This document shows, piece by piece, positions 47,539 to 55,119 of a stretch of DNA of 55,119 nt (within the stretch, counting starts at the first letter, position 1; every line of letters begins with the position of its first letter). The notes below the pieces were generated by a model. That model worked only from the letters and a program-made list of their open reading frames with translations, had not been told where the DNA came from and did not search any database. Source of the stretch: an uncultured Lachnospiraceae bacterium. GTDB taxonomy: Bacteria; Bacillota; Clostridia; Lachnospirales; Lachnospiraceae. The translations under genes were made by a program, and so were the position numbers. The stretch lies in assembly GCA_947575805.1 (NCBI GenBank), contig CANPOY010000018.1, forward strand, positions 1-55,119, read 5' to 3'.

Positions 47539-47564
47539 CATATATATTTATACCAGTATATATG
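47539..47564 (+). repeat. AT-rich inverted repeat before sipL
   Basis: CATATATA and TATATATG form an 8-bp inverted repeat with a 10-base centre, ending 4 bases before the GGAGG ribosome binding site. It could be a regulator site. I could not fit a good sigma-E promoter to this gap. Confidence 0.4.
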
Positions 47565-47577
47565 TGGAGGTATTTTT

Positions 47578-49128
47578 GTGGAGCTGATAAAGAGAAACAT
47601 ACATATGGACCGCGTCAAAACAGAGGCGGTCACGCAGTTTACGCTGGAGGATGATCTGAATATACCGGACAGCAAGCCGGATGTAAACACGCTCAATCTG
47701 GAAAAGGGGGAGCTGGTGATCGACGAGATCAGACCGGGAGCGGACTTTGTCAATGTGCGCGGTTACCTGGCTTATGTGATACTCTATCACACCCGGGAGG
47801 AGGGCAGCAGTCTTGTGGCGCTGGACGGGCGGGTGGCCTTTGACGAAAGGGTGAATCTGCGGGGAGTGGTGCCTGCAGACAGTGTGAGTGTGGATGGCCA
47901 GGTGGAGGATCTGACCGTCAGCATGATAAATTCCAGAAAATTAAATATACAATCGCTGATTACTTTGTCGGCAAAGGTGGAGGAGCTTTACGATGAGGAA
48001 GCGCCGGTGTCTATACACGGGGATGAAAAGGCGGAATATCGCCGGATGCCGCTGGAGGCTGCCCAGATTGCTATCTGTAAGAACGACATATTCAGGCTGA
48101 AGGAGGAGGTAAGCCTGCCCTCCAATTATCCCAATATTTTTCAGATACTCTGGGATAATATTTCCCTGGGGGATATGGACTTTAAGGTAATGGCGGAAAA
48201 GATCACCCTGTCGGGGGAGGTGCACCTGTTCCTTCTGTATGAGGGCGAGGGAGAGGAGCATCCGATTCGTTCCTATGAAACTACCATTCCCTTCAGCGGA
48301 GAGCTGGAGTGTCACGGATGCAGAGAGGGTATGCTGCCGGACATTCGGTGTCGTATGGGCCAGAAGGAACTGGCGGTACGCCCTGATTTTGACGGGGAAG
48401 AGCGCAGTATCGGGCTGGAAATGGTACTGGATTTTGCAATCCGCATTTATGAGGAAGAGAGCCTGGAGATCATTTCCGATATTTACGGAGTTTCCAATGA
48501 GATCAGCACGGTGACTCATCGGGCGGATCTGCGGCAGCTCCTGGCAAAGGTCACGGGCAAGACCAAGGTGACCGACCATATTCATGTGAAGTCCGGAAAT
48601 GTTCTGCAGCTGCTGCACAGTGAGGGAACAGTGGCACTGGAACAGCAGACCGTGGTGGAAAACGGGATTCAGCTCCAGGGGAGCCTCACGGTCAAAGTCA
48701 TGTATATTACGGGAGAGGACGATGCGCCATACGGCTGCACCCAGGCACAGATTCCCTATCAGTATACCCTGGAGGTGCCGGATATTGCGCCGGAGGATGT
48801 TGACGCTGTCCAGGGAGCAGTAGAGCAGCTTCAGGTGACCATGCTGGACGGTGAGGAAATGGATGTGAAAGCAGTACTGAACTTTTCCACGGTAGTGTTT
48901 AAGACGGTGCCGGTTGAGCTGATCAGCCAGGTGAGCGTTTCCCCGCTGGATACGGGGAGGATGAGCAGCCTGCCCGGTATGGTGGTCTATATGGTGAAGG
49001 ACGGGGATAACCTGTGGAACATCGGGAAAAAGTATTATGTCCCGGTGGACGCCCTGAGGAAAATGAATAATCTGGAAAGCGATGAGCTGAAATCGGGACA
49101 GAAGCTTTTGATCGTAAAAGGGAGCTGA
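47578..49128 (+). CDS. sipL: SipL-like spore coat morphogenesis protein (DUF3794 + LysM)
   Basis: 516 residues, start GTG with GGAGGTATTTTT. Repeated DUF3794-type beta domains fill residues ~20-430 (FTLEDDLNIPDSKPDV is the usual start) and a LysM domain closes the protein (VVYMVKDGDNLWNIGKKYY... LIVKGS, ~465-516). SipL of Clostridioides difficile has this exact order, binds SpoIVA through its LysM domain and is needed to place the coat on the forespore. It stands alone after pyrD and has a terminator. The role is inferred from family and architecture. Confidence 0.88.
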   Translation: MELIKRNIHMDRVKTEAVTQFTLEDDLNIPDSKPDVNTLNLEKGELVIDEIRPGADFVNVRGYLAYVILYHTREEGSSLVALDGRVAFDERVNLRGVVPADSVSVDGQVEDLTVSMINSRKLNIQSLITLSAKVEELYDEEAPVSIHGDEKAEYRRMPLEAAQIAICKNDIFRLKEEVSLPSNYPNIFQILWDNISLGDMDFKVMAEKITLSGEVHLFLLYEGEGEEHPIRSYETTIPFSGELECHGCREGMLPDIRCRMGQKELAVRPDFDGEERSIGLEMVLDFAIRIYEEESLEIISDIYGVSNEISTVTHRADLRQLLAKVTGKTKVTDHIHVKSGNVLQLLHSEGTVALEQQTVVENGIQLQGSLTVKVMYITGEDDAPYGCTQAQIPYQYTLEVPDIAPEDVDAVQGAVEQLQVTMLDGEEMDVKAVLNFSTVVFKTVPVELISQVSVSPLDTGRMSSLPGMVVYMVKDGDNLWNIGKKYYVPVDALRKMNNLESDELKSGQKLLIVKGS

Positions 49129-49130
49129 AA

Positions 49131-49166
49131 AAACCCCCGGCCTTCCGTAAAGAGGGCCGGGGGTTT
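49131..49166. terminator. Bidirectional terminator after sipL
   Basis: AAACCCCCGGCC pairs perfectly with GGCCGGGGGTTT (12 bp, 12-base loop). It lies between convergent genes and can serve both. Confidence 0.92.
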
Positions 49167-49195
49167 GGTTTCATATGTTCGTCTGATGCGCTGCA

Positions 49196-49819
49196 CTATT
49201 CGGTCAAAGCCTTATTAACCGTTGCGGCCATGTCGTCAAAGCCCTTCATTACAGCGTCATAGGTCTGCTTGGAGATTTCCGGAAGCTCGCCGCCCCATGT
49301 CTTTTCAGCCTGCTTATAGCCCTTCTCAAAGGCCTTGCGCATATCTTCCACCTTGTCAGGATCGCCGCCGGTCAAAGCCTTGGCGAAGTCCAGAATCCTG
49401 CCGGAGGTCTGCTTTACGCCCCAGTAGCCGTCCTCGGAAATATCCTGCTGTGCCTGCAGCTTGGTAGCAGCATCTACGGTGTAATTTCCGGATCTCAGGA
49501 ACTGCCACATATCCGTTGCCTTGCCGTAAGTTTCAGTCTGCCCGGACATCATCTTTTCTACCAGGCTGCGAAGCTGCTGAGTACGTGCCTCAGCGTCAGC
49601 TTTCATCTTGTTGATCAGATTGGTGTTGGGCTTATAAGTCTTCTTGGTGGAATCGGTTGCCGTTTCCTTGGAGGGCTCATATACAACGCCCGTCCCTGCG
49701 GTGCCGGAAGAGCTTTCTTTTTGCGTGTTTTTGTCCTGCGTCTCCGTGTTCCTTATATTTTCTTTGGAATAGTCATAGGACGTAGGCTGAACTTGTGATG
49801 TAACTCCGTTTACACTCAT
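49196..49819 (-). CDS. Unassigned protein, 207 aa, DUF5610-like
   Basis: No signal peptide or membrane segment. Residues 1-70 are Ser/Thr/Gln/Lys-rich and likely disordered; ~70-207 are helical. The core YWGVKQTSGRILDFAKALTGG...GYKQAEKTWGGELPEIS recalls the DUF5610 family, from memory. AGAGGT precedes the ATG. A sigma-D-type site lies upstream, which would link it to motility or related genes. Function unknown. Confidence 0.75.
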   Translation of the reverse strand: MSVNGVTSQVQPTSYDYSKENIRNTETQDKNTQKESSSGTAGTGVVYEPSKETATDSTKKTYKPNTNLINKMKADAEARTQQLRSLVEKMMSGQTETYGKATDMWQFLRSGNYTVDAATKLQAQQDISEDGYWGVKQTSGRILDFAKALTGGDPDKVEDMRKAFEKGYKQAEKTWGGELPEISKQTYDAVMKGFDDMAATVNKALTE

Positions 49820-49895
49820 TGGGATACCTCTTTTCTGGCGGTATTACGCCGTTTTCTGTCCTGTTCGGACGCATCATCCATGATTGGTATTATTT

Positions 49896-49923
49896 ATTTC
49901 GGCAAAATCAGGAAAAAAATTTA
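49896..49923 (-). promoter_or_regulatory. Sigma-D (sigma-28) type promoter
   Basis: On the minus strand TAAA (49920-49923), 16 bases, GCCGAAAT (49896-49903). The flagellar sigma consensus is TAAA, 15-16 bases, GCCGATAT; the -10 matches at seven of eight positions. The start site would be ~70 bases before the ATG at 49819. No good sigma-A boxes are seen in this gap. Confidence 0.6.
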
Positions 49924-49977
49924 GTCTTCAGACGAAAATTTTTTGCGGTTTCAGCTGCATAAAGCAAACTGTGAAGT

Positions 49978-50424
49978 TCAGGAACTACATGGCTGAACTG
50001 CTTTCGCTTCCATGACAAGGCGGTTTTCGGACAAACATTCTCCTGCCATCAGCAGACGATATAAAATAATAATCTTTACACCGTATTCTGTCCACAAGCA
50101 GTTCAGATCCTTTGTCAGCACTTCCAGATGCAGTGTGCCGAAAGCTGTAGCATAGTCCGCAGGATGTGTGCAGCCGGTATCAAATATCATGCGGGTATTG
50201 ACATTGCCTTTTCTGGACAGCTCCAGGACAGAGTCTTTAATTTTTAACGTGTTTGCAGTGACGGCACCGGATTCGGCATCCTGCTCCTGATAAAGAAGAT
50301 AACGACAGCCGCCTCGTTCATAATACTGCCCGCTGGCCTGATAGCTGGTGGTGGTCTGCTGCCCGCCGCTGTCCTGTGTTCCGGTCACGGATATGCTTAC
50401 GTCCCTGTTCACCCTGTCCTCCAT
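49978..50424 (-). CDS. DUF1934 (YwiB-like) beta-barrel protein
   Basis: 148 residues. Pattern DVSISVTGTQDSGGQQ, GGCRYLLYQEQ, TLKIKDSVLELSRKGNVNTRMIFD, then a closing barrel strand NRLVMEAKAVQ. DUF1934 proteins are calycin-like barrels conserved next to murI or pyrG/rpoE in Firmicutes, with no known role. It follows murI on the same strand (32-base gap). Confidence 0.85.
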   Translation of the reverse strand: MEDRVNRDVSISVTGTQDSGGQQTTTSYQASGQYYERGGCRYLLYQEQDAESGAVTANTLKIKDSVLELSRKGNVNTRMIFDTGCTHPADYATAFGTLHLEVLTKDLNCLWTEYGVKIIILYRLLMAGECLSENRLVMEAKAVQPCSS

Positions 50425-50456
50425 GATTCCGTTTCCCGGAATCTCATAATCTTATG

Positions 50457-51299
50457 CTAATATTCTTCGATATTTATCTTCTTTGCGGATAGAATGCCGT
50501 ATTTGATGATGGAATTGGCAAAGCGGACAAACTTCTCCGCTTTGTCACTGACATAAAACCGGTACTGATTGCTGCCAAGCCCGGGTGTTTCGTCGTTCAG
50601 CATATCCATTCCGGCGAGCATCTGCTTCAGCTCGATGGCGGTTTCGTATGCGGGATTGACCAGGGACACACGCTCCCCTATGATCCGGCGCAGGGTGGAA
50701 CGGATCAGGGGATAATGGGTGCAGCCCAGGATCAGGGTATCAATGTCAATGTCGATCAGCTCCGTCAGGTAACGGCGTACGATTTCATCCGTCACCGGAT
50801 CCTCCCAGAGGCCCTCCTCCACCAGGGGGACAAAAAGGGGACAGGCCTTTTCGTAAATGGTGATTTCATTGTTTAAGCGGGATATGTATTTCGTGTACAT
50901 CTGACTGCTGATGGTGGCTTCCGTGGCGATAACGCCGATCCGCCCGTTGCGTGTTACCTCCGTGGCAGTTTTTGCACCGGGCTTCAGCACGCCGATAATG
51001 GGAATGTCAATGTCCTGCTCCAGGGTGTCCAGGGCGTATGCACTGGCAGTGTTGCAGGCTACGACGATGGTTTTTACCTGAAAGGTCTTCAGGAATCGGA
51101 CAATCTGTTCGGAATAACGGGTGACCGTTTCCTGTGATTTGCTCCCGTAAGGAACTCTGGCAGTATCTCCGAAATATATTATTTTTTCGTTGGGTATCTG
51201 ACGCATGATTTCTCTGGCTACGGTAAGCCCGCCGATGCCGGAGTCAAAGACGCCGATAGGAGCGTTCCTGTGCATCAGTTCTTTGTTGATTTGTCCCAT
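50457..51299 (-). CDS. murI: Glutamate racemase
   Basis: Supplies D-Glu for peptidoglycan. 280 residues from the ATG at 51299, which has GGGAGG seven bases upstream; five codons more are possible but would place the ribosome binding site inside the gene. FDSGIGGLTVAREI, FGDTARVPYG, catalytic Cys in VVACNTASA and in LGCTHYPL. Its start lies inside the end of the preceding small gene (25-base overlap), so translation is coupled. Confidence 0.97.
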   Translation of the reverse strand: MGQINKELMHRNAPIGVFDSGIGGLTVAREIMRQIPNEKIIYFGDTARVPYGSKSQETVTRYSEQIVRFLKTFQVKTIVVACNTASAYALDTLEQDIDIPIIGVLKPGAKTATEVTRNGRIGVIATEATISSQMYTKYISRLNNEITIYEKACPLFVPLVEEGLWEDPVTDEIVRRYLTELIDIDIDTLILGCTHYPLIRSTLRRIIGERVSLVNPAYETAIELKQMLAGMDMLNDETPGLGSNQYRFYVSDKAEKFVRFANSIIKYGILSAKKINIEEY

Positions 51300-51565
51300 G
51301 AAAAAGCCTCCCATAAAGCATTCAGCTCGGTGAGCAATCTGCTGCGGAAGCGGATATTGTTGCGATCCGTGCCCAGAAGATCCAAATAGAGCCCGCTGTC
51401 AAGGGCCTGACCGGCATCCTGGTTTATCTCCTCGCCTTTTTCGTCCAGGAAGACGACCCGGACGGTATCCGGCGTCAGGGTGAGTCCCGGATAGAGCAGT
51501 CCCCACCAGCCCAGTGCTGCACACAATGCTGTGATAATGCGTATTCCATTCTTTGTTTTCTTCAT
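51275..51565 (-). CDS. Small membrane-anchored protein, 96 aa
   Basis: Start chosen at 51565 (MKKTKNG), with AGGCAGG upstream; an in-frame ATG at 51619 has no ribosome binding site. A basic start and hydrophobic segment (~6-25) form an anchor or signal, followed by ~70 soluble residues (TPDTVRVVFLDEKGEEINQDAG...). I do not recognise the family. It overlaps the murI start. Confidence 0.65.
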   Translation of the reverse strand: MKKTKNGIRIITALCAALGWWGLLYPGLTLTPDTVRVVFLDEKGEEINQDAGQALDSGLYLDLLGTDRNNIRFRSRLLTELNALWEAFSWDKSTKN

Positions 51566-51619
51566 GCAATAACCTGCCTTTCTATCTGTATAGGCACAGT
51601 ATTGCCGAAGATATTTCAC

Positions 51620-52339
51620 TTATACGAACTCAGAACTAATTTCTCTGTCAAGCCGTATCTGACGGATGATGGCCTTTTCCTGGTTGTCAATGTGAGTTTT
51701 AGCCGCTGCCGCCGCCGTCTCCCTGTCTTTGCTGACAATGCTCTGATAGATTATTCTATGCTCCTTTATCAGGGTTTCATGCTGGCTGGTGTCCTTAATA
51801 TATTCAAAACGATAACGGTACATCTGTTCCGAGAGAGTATTGACCAGCTGGATCAGGCGCTGGTTGCCTGTGGCCCGGACAATAATGTCATGGAAAGCCA
51901 CGTCCGCGTGGGCAATTTCCTTTGCATCCGCCGTGCGGACTGCCGCTTCAAAGGAATCACTGGCAAGCCTCAGGGCATCCAGTTCTTCTGAAGTAATGCG
52001 GTCGCAGGCAAGCTCGGCACAGAGTGCATCCAAGGCCCTGCGGACTTCAAGCACATCATTCATGCTCTTTTCCGTGATCTGTGCCACTGCCGCACCTTTG
52101 CGGGGCATCATGGTGACCAGTCCCTCCAGCTCCAGTATACGGATGGCTTCCCGGATCGGCGTGCGGCTGACCCCAAGCTTTTCGGCCAGATGGAGCTCCA
52201 TGAGTCTCTCACCCGGCTTCAGTTCCCCCAGCAGGATTGCCCGTCTGAGGGTGTTGAGAACCACATCCCGCAGCGGCAGGGCGTCATCCATATCTAATTG
52301 TAAAAAATCCTGCATAATGAACACCATGCCTTCCTGCAT
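51620..52339 (-). CDS. GntR-family transcriptional regulator (FCD domain)
   Basis: 239 residues; ATGs at 52327 and 52315 are alternative starts and none has a clear ribosome binding site. N-terminal winged helix LRRAILLGELKPGERLMELHLAEKLGVSRTPIREAIR. C-terminal FCD domain with metal-type residues in HADVAFHDII, LIKEHRIIY and AKTHIDN, so a metal/carboxylate ligand is likely. It lies between ispE and the small membrane gene, 51 bases after ispE. The effector and targets are unknown; many relatives respond to organic acids. Confidence 0.92.
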   Translation of the reverse strand: MQEGMVFIMQDFLQLDMDDALPLRDVVLNTLRRAILLGELKPGERLMELHLAEKLGVSRTPIREAIRILELEGLVTMMPRKGAAVAQITEKSMNDVLEVRRALDALCAELACDRITSEELDALRLASDSFEAAVRTADAKEIAHADVAFHDIIVRATGNQRLIQLVNTLSEQMYRYRFEYIKDTSQHETLIKEHRIIYQSIVSKDRETAAAAAKTHIDNQEKAIIRQIRLDREISSEFV

Positions 52340-52390
52340 TTCTGCGGGGTAATTGACTCCGAGCCTGATTTGGTTTGAAGGCGCCGCGCC

Positions 52391-53254
52391 TTACAGGTGG
52401 AACGGAGCAGTCAGAAATACCTGTTTTGCCGGAGGATATGCCTTTAACTGCCGAAAGGCTTCCTTCGCGGTGTCTTCTTCCGTGAAAATACCGAATACTG
52501 TAGGGCCGCTGCCGCTCATAAGGCTTCCGGCAGCGCCAAGCGCCAACATTTTATCTTTTATGGCCGCAATGACCGGGTATGCGGGAACCGTCACGGATTC
52601 CAGTACATTTTGCATGCGGTTCAAAACGCCGGGGAGGCTGCCTTCCCTGACGGCGGTTACCATTCCGTCAATGTCGGGATGCTCTGTGAGCCCCTGCGCA
52701 TCCAAATGCTCATAAACAAATTTTGTAGAGACCTCCAGATCCGGCTTTGCCACCACAATATGGCAGAACGGAAGGGGAGGGAGGGAGGTCAGCTCCTCGC
52801 CGATTCCGTTCGCGAGGGCAGTCCCGCCCAGAATACAGAAAGGAACATCCGCTCCGATTGCCACAGAGATCCGCATCAGCTCCGGGACGGGCAGTCCCAG
52901 ATGAAAGAGGCGGTTGATTCCCGTAATGGCGGCGGCCCCGTCGGCACTGCCTCCTGCCATGCCTGCTGCCATGGGAATCCTTTTGCGCAGGTGGATTTTA
53001 AGGCCTTCCTTCAGGGAAAAGGTATCCTGCATCAGCTTTGCGGCCCGGCAAATCAGATTGCCTCCGTCGGTGGGAAGCCCTTCTGCATCCGTAGTCAGGA
53101 AAATACCGCTTTCTGCCTTTTCCAGAGTCAGTTCATCCCAGAGGTCGATGGTCTGCATGACCATTTTCACCTGGTGGTAGCCGTTTGGCAGTTTTTTTAT
53201 CACATCCAGACCAAGATTGATCTTGGCGTAAGCCTTTACCGTCAGTTGTTCCAT
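52391..53254 (-). CDS. ispE: 4-diphosphocytidyl-2-C-methyl-D-erythritol kinase
   Basis: GHMP kinase of the MEP isoprenoid pathway. 287 residues. KINLGLDVIKKLPNGYH at the start, the ATP loop PMAAGMAGGSADGAAAI (~90-106), and the C-terminal GHMP motif LMSGSGPTVFGIF. GGAGGGCTTT precedes the ATG. It follows the small membrane gene by 29 bases. Confidence 0.97.
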   Translation of the reverse strand: MEQLTVKAYAKINLGLDVIKKLPNGYHQVKMVMQTIDLWDELTLEKAESGIFLTTDAEGLPTDGGNLICRAAKLMQDTFSLKEGLKIHLRKRIPMAAGMAGGSADGAAAITGINRLFHLGLPVPELMRISVAIGADVPFCILGGTALANGIGEELTSLPPLPFCHIVVAKPDLEVSTKFVYEHLDAQGLTEHPDIDGMVTAVREGSLPGVLNRMQNVLESVTVPAYPVIAAIKDKMLALGAAGSLMSGSGPTVFGIFTEEDTAKEAFRQLKAYPPAKQVFLTAPFHL

Positions 53255-53283
53255 AAAGCCCTCCGGGATAATTGAGTCTGCTG

Positions 53284-53760
53284 CTACTTTATGGGTTTTG
53301 CGCCTGCCTTTTCCTGAGCGGTTTCCAGCAGCCGTTTGAAGCGGCCCTTTTTCTTGGGCGGCGGTGTTTCCGTTTTTCCGTGAAGGCCCTTTACGCTGAG
53401 GACATACATACCGCTGACAACAGCTTTCACTTCCTTCTTTACGGGAACGGAATCGAAAATTTTCTCATCGCAGATCAGGGAAAGGATCTGCGGTCCTGCC
53501 TTGGCCTTGATGATGGGCAGCTTGGAGCCGCGCATGGCCTTGGGAGTCTGGTCAATGACGGCCTGCGGCAGCCCGGAGTCCCGCAGCTTCATTCTTTTTT
53601 TGTCAATAATCAGCATGGAGACGGTCTGCTTGTTTGCCTCCAGCATTTCCTGCTGCTGGGCCTGCCTTTTCTGCGCTTTCTTTCCAAGGAAATATAAGGC
53701 GGTAATGAAGGCGATGAGTATCACCGCGACAATAATAAGTACGATTGACCATGTAGGCAT
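53284..53760 (-). CDS. Single-pass membrane protein, 158 aa
   Basis: The start at 53760 has AGGAGGT seven bases upstream (an ATG seven codons earlier does not). One membrane segment at ~5-26 leaves a basic cytoplasmic part (KKAQKRQAQQQEM...), a compact middle and a Lys/Pro-rich tail (KTETPPPKKKGRFKRLL). Conserved in Lachnospiraceae as far as I recall, without assigned function. First gene of the minus-strand run through ispE, the GntR regulator and murI. Confidence 0.75.
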   Translation of the reverse strand: MPTWSIVLIIVAVILIAFITALYFLGKKAQKRQAQQQEMLEANKQTVSMLIIDKKRMKLRDSGLPQAVIDQTPKAMRGSKLPIIKAKAGPQILSLICDEKIFDSVPVKKEVKAVVSGMYVLSVKGLHGKTETPPPKKKGRFKRLLETAQEKAGAKPIK

Positions 53761-53802
53761 GTTGGGTACCTCCTGTAACAATGTAAAAACTTAGCATATT
53801 TC

Positions 53803-53832
53803 ATTCTAGCACAAAGCACCGTTGATAGGCAA
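53803..53832 (-). promoter_or_regulatory. Sigma-A promoter for the minus-strand run
   Basis: On the minus strand TTGCCT (53827-53832), 18 bases, TAGAAT (53803-53808) with a TGC extension, ~40 bases before the ATG at 53760. Confidence 0.6.
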
Positions 53833-53861
53833 CAGGACTTTTGTGATTTCGGCCTTTCTGT

Positions 53862-53890
53862 TTGCAAAAAGTCCGAAGGCATGATATGAT
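53862..53890 (+). promoter_or_regulatory. Sigma-A promoter for the FKBP lipoprotein gene
   Basis: TTGCAA (53862-53867), 17 bases, TATGAT (53885-53890), about 55 bases before the ATG at 53952. Divergent from the promoter at 53803-53832. Confidence 0.6.
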
Positions 53891-53951
53891 AATGGAACTG
53901 CGGGAAGCAAAATAACAGAGTGCCGTGAGAGCGGCGGAATGTGAGGAGAAT

Positions 53952-55019
53952 ATGAGGAAAAGAACAGCGGGACTGGCGGCTGTGCTGGCGGCCGCGGTCC
54001 TTATAACGGGCTGCGGCAGTGACGAAGCCGGCAAGCCCCTGGATCAGATGAAGGTAGAAAAATATGTGAAGGTGGGGGATTACGGCAGCTTTGATGTCAG
54101 CCTGGACAAGGTGGGGGTGGACGAGGAAGAGCTGAAAGCACTGATGAGCAGCAACTATATTACCTATGTCACGCCGGAGCACGGGGGGATTCTGGATCGG
54201 GCGGTGGCAGAGGGAGATACGGTGCTCATCGACTATGAGGGTAAGAAGGACGGCGTTGCCTTTGTAGGCGGAACCGCGCAGGATGCGCATCTGACCATCG
54301 GCAGCGGCCAGTTCATAGACGGCTTTGAGGACGGGCTGGTGGGTGTCATGCCCGGGGAAACCGTGGATCTTGACTTGAAATTTCCGGAAGGCTACGGTAA
54401 TACAGAGCTGGTAGGCCAGGCAGTGGTGTTCACGGTCACCGTAAACTGTATTCTGCCGGAAGAAGTGGCAGAGGAGGAAATGGAGGATGAGGTCATTGTC
54501 TCCATGGCCATGGACGGTGTCAGTACGGTGGCAGATTTTCGGCAGGCTGTCTACGATTATCTGTATTCCGAGTATGAGTACGACGTGCAGAACGCCGTGG
54601 TAGATCTTCTGATGGAGAGGAGTGAATTTAAGCAGCTGCCGGAGGAACTCCTGGAGAGCTACCGTCAGATGTGGTCCCAGGTGCTTACAATATATGCTTC
54701 CCGCTTTCAAATGACGCTGGATCAGTATGCCGTGAATTTCTTTCGCAAGGACAAACAGTCACTGATCAATCAGTATGCGGAGAGGTATTTCAAACAGGAT
54801 CTGATGCTTCAGGCCATTGCCAATAAGGAAGGGCTGAAAATCAGTGACGAGGAGCTGCAGACGAAGCTTCAGGAGGAGGCTGAGGCAGCAGGGTATGCTA
54901 CCGTGGAGGAATATGTGGGAAACGGTTCCACAGAGGATTACCGCAACGATTACATGAACGAAAAGGTCATGGAGTATCTGCTGGAGAGAACTACGGTAAA
55001 CGGCGGCAGTGTGGATTGA
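53952..55019 (+). CDS. Lipoprotein peptidyl-prolyl isomerase, FKBP plus trigger-factor-like C-terminus
   Basis: 355 residues from the ATG at 53952, behind GAGGAGA (an in-frame start nine codons earlier has no such site). Lipoprotein signal ends LITGC (Cys21). Residues ~80-175 are an FKBP-type isomerase (GDTVLIDYEGKKDGVAF, GSGQFIDGFEDGLVGVMPGE, FPEGYGN). From ~185 a long helical region matches the trigger factor C-terminal chaperone part (QLPEELLESYRQMW... ISDEELQTKLQEEAEAAGY). Cytosolic trigger factor carries a ribosome-binding domain here replaced by a lipid anchor, so it should fold secreted proteins outside the membrane, much as PrsA does. Confidence 0.88.
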   Translation: MRKRTAGLAAVLAAAVLITGCGSDEAGKPLDQMKVEKYVKVGDYGSFDVSLDKVGVDEEELKALMSSNYITYVTPEHGGILDRAVAEGDTVLIDYEGKKDGVAFVGGTAQDAHLTIGSGQFIDGFEDGLVGVMPGETVDLDLKFPEGYGNTELVGQAVVFTVTVNCILPEEVAEEEMEDEVIVSMAMDGVSTVADFRQAVYDYLYSEYEYDVQNAVVDLLMERSEFKQLPEELLESYRQMWSQVLTIYASRFQMTLDQYAVNFFRKDKQSLINQYAERYFKQDLMLQAIANKEGLKISDEELQTKLQEEAEAAGYATVEEYVGNGSTEDYRNDYMNEKVMEYLLERTTVNGGSVD

Positions 55020-55119
55020 AGTAATCCCCGCTGAGAGAATGGCGCTGCCGGAAAGAGTGTATAGAGATAGGTAATTGCGAAACAAGTTCAAAATCTTGAT
55101 TCCAATAGGGCAAAGACCC

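Noticed and set aside
55020..55119. Possible start of a further gene or element at the right edge
   Set aside because: No ribosome binding site with an extended frame and no recognisable motif in the last 100 bases.

Overview
The window reads as a chromosomal segment of a spore-forming Clostridia bacterium, most likely Lachnospiraceae. The reasons are SpoVG, SpoVT, a SipL-type protein and a SpoIIQ-like protein, a split GlgC/GlgD pair, an eukaryote-like IleRS under T-box control, a preQ1-I riboswitch in front of QueT, frequent TTG/GTG starts behind strong AGGAGG sites, and many small proteins of clostridial type. Base composition is roughly half G+C by eye. There are no insertion sequences, prophage genes, tRNA or rRNA genes and no CRISPR array. 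This is core chromosome, not an island.

Layout. 1-3119: end of the atp operon (atpA 3' end, atpG, atpD, atpC). 3191-6159: two unassigned proteins, the second a large membrane-anchored protein with a degenerate papain-like end. 6160-11840 (minus strand): queT with its riboswitch, a long-form PRPP synthetase, the helicase loader pair DnaC/DnaD, a DnaA-box cluster and murC. 12100-14809: glgC-glgD and spoVG. 14945-17035: a chemoreceptor split by an in-frame TAG. 17122-21918: pth-mfd-HAD phosphatase. 22022-22905: very short reading frames, then spoVT behind a sigma-G-type promoter. 22933-26153: two divergent diguanylate cyclases. 26180-29760: T-box(Ile)-ileS. 29817-35212: glycogen phosphorylase, an aconitase-family hydratase and an SseB-type protein. 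35423-40569: an EF-hand-like protein, a SpoIIQ-like LytM protein behind a sigma-F-type promoter, an amidohydrolase and a GH9-like lipoprotein. 40574-43877: ddl-murF and convergent plsC. 43967-47509: a PrcB-like lipoprotein and pyrC-pyrK-pyrD. 47578-49128: sipL. 49196-53760 (minus strand): a possible sigma-D-controlled protein, a DUF1934 protein, murI, a small membrane protein, a GntR regulator, ispE and a small membrane protein. 53952-55019: a lipoprotein with FKBP and trigger-factor-like parts. The last 100 bases hold nothing I can assign.

How it fits together. Most genes are housekeeping: ATP synthesis, peptidoglycan precursors (murC, ddl, murF, murI), glycogen turnover, pyrimidine and isoprenoid synthesis, translation quality control and replication restart or loading. 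A sporulation layer is visible in both genes and promoters: sigma-F-like before the SpoIIQ-like gene and sigma-G-like before spoVT. Two RNA switches (preQ1-I, T-box) are well supported by base pairing. The less ordinary observations are the DnaA-box cluster next to the helicase-loader operon, the amber-split chemoreceptor, the 34-codon reading frame with a near-perfect ribosome binding site, and several proteins built on folds whose catalytic residues are missing. I found no clear, wholly new multi-gene system.
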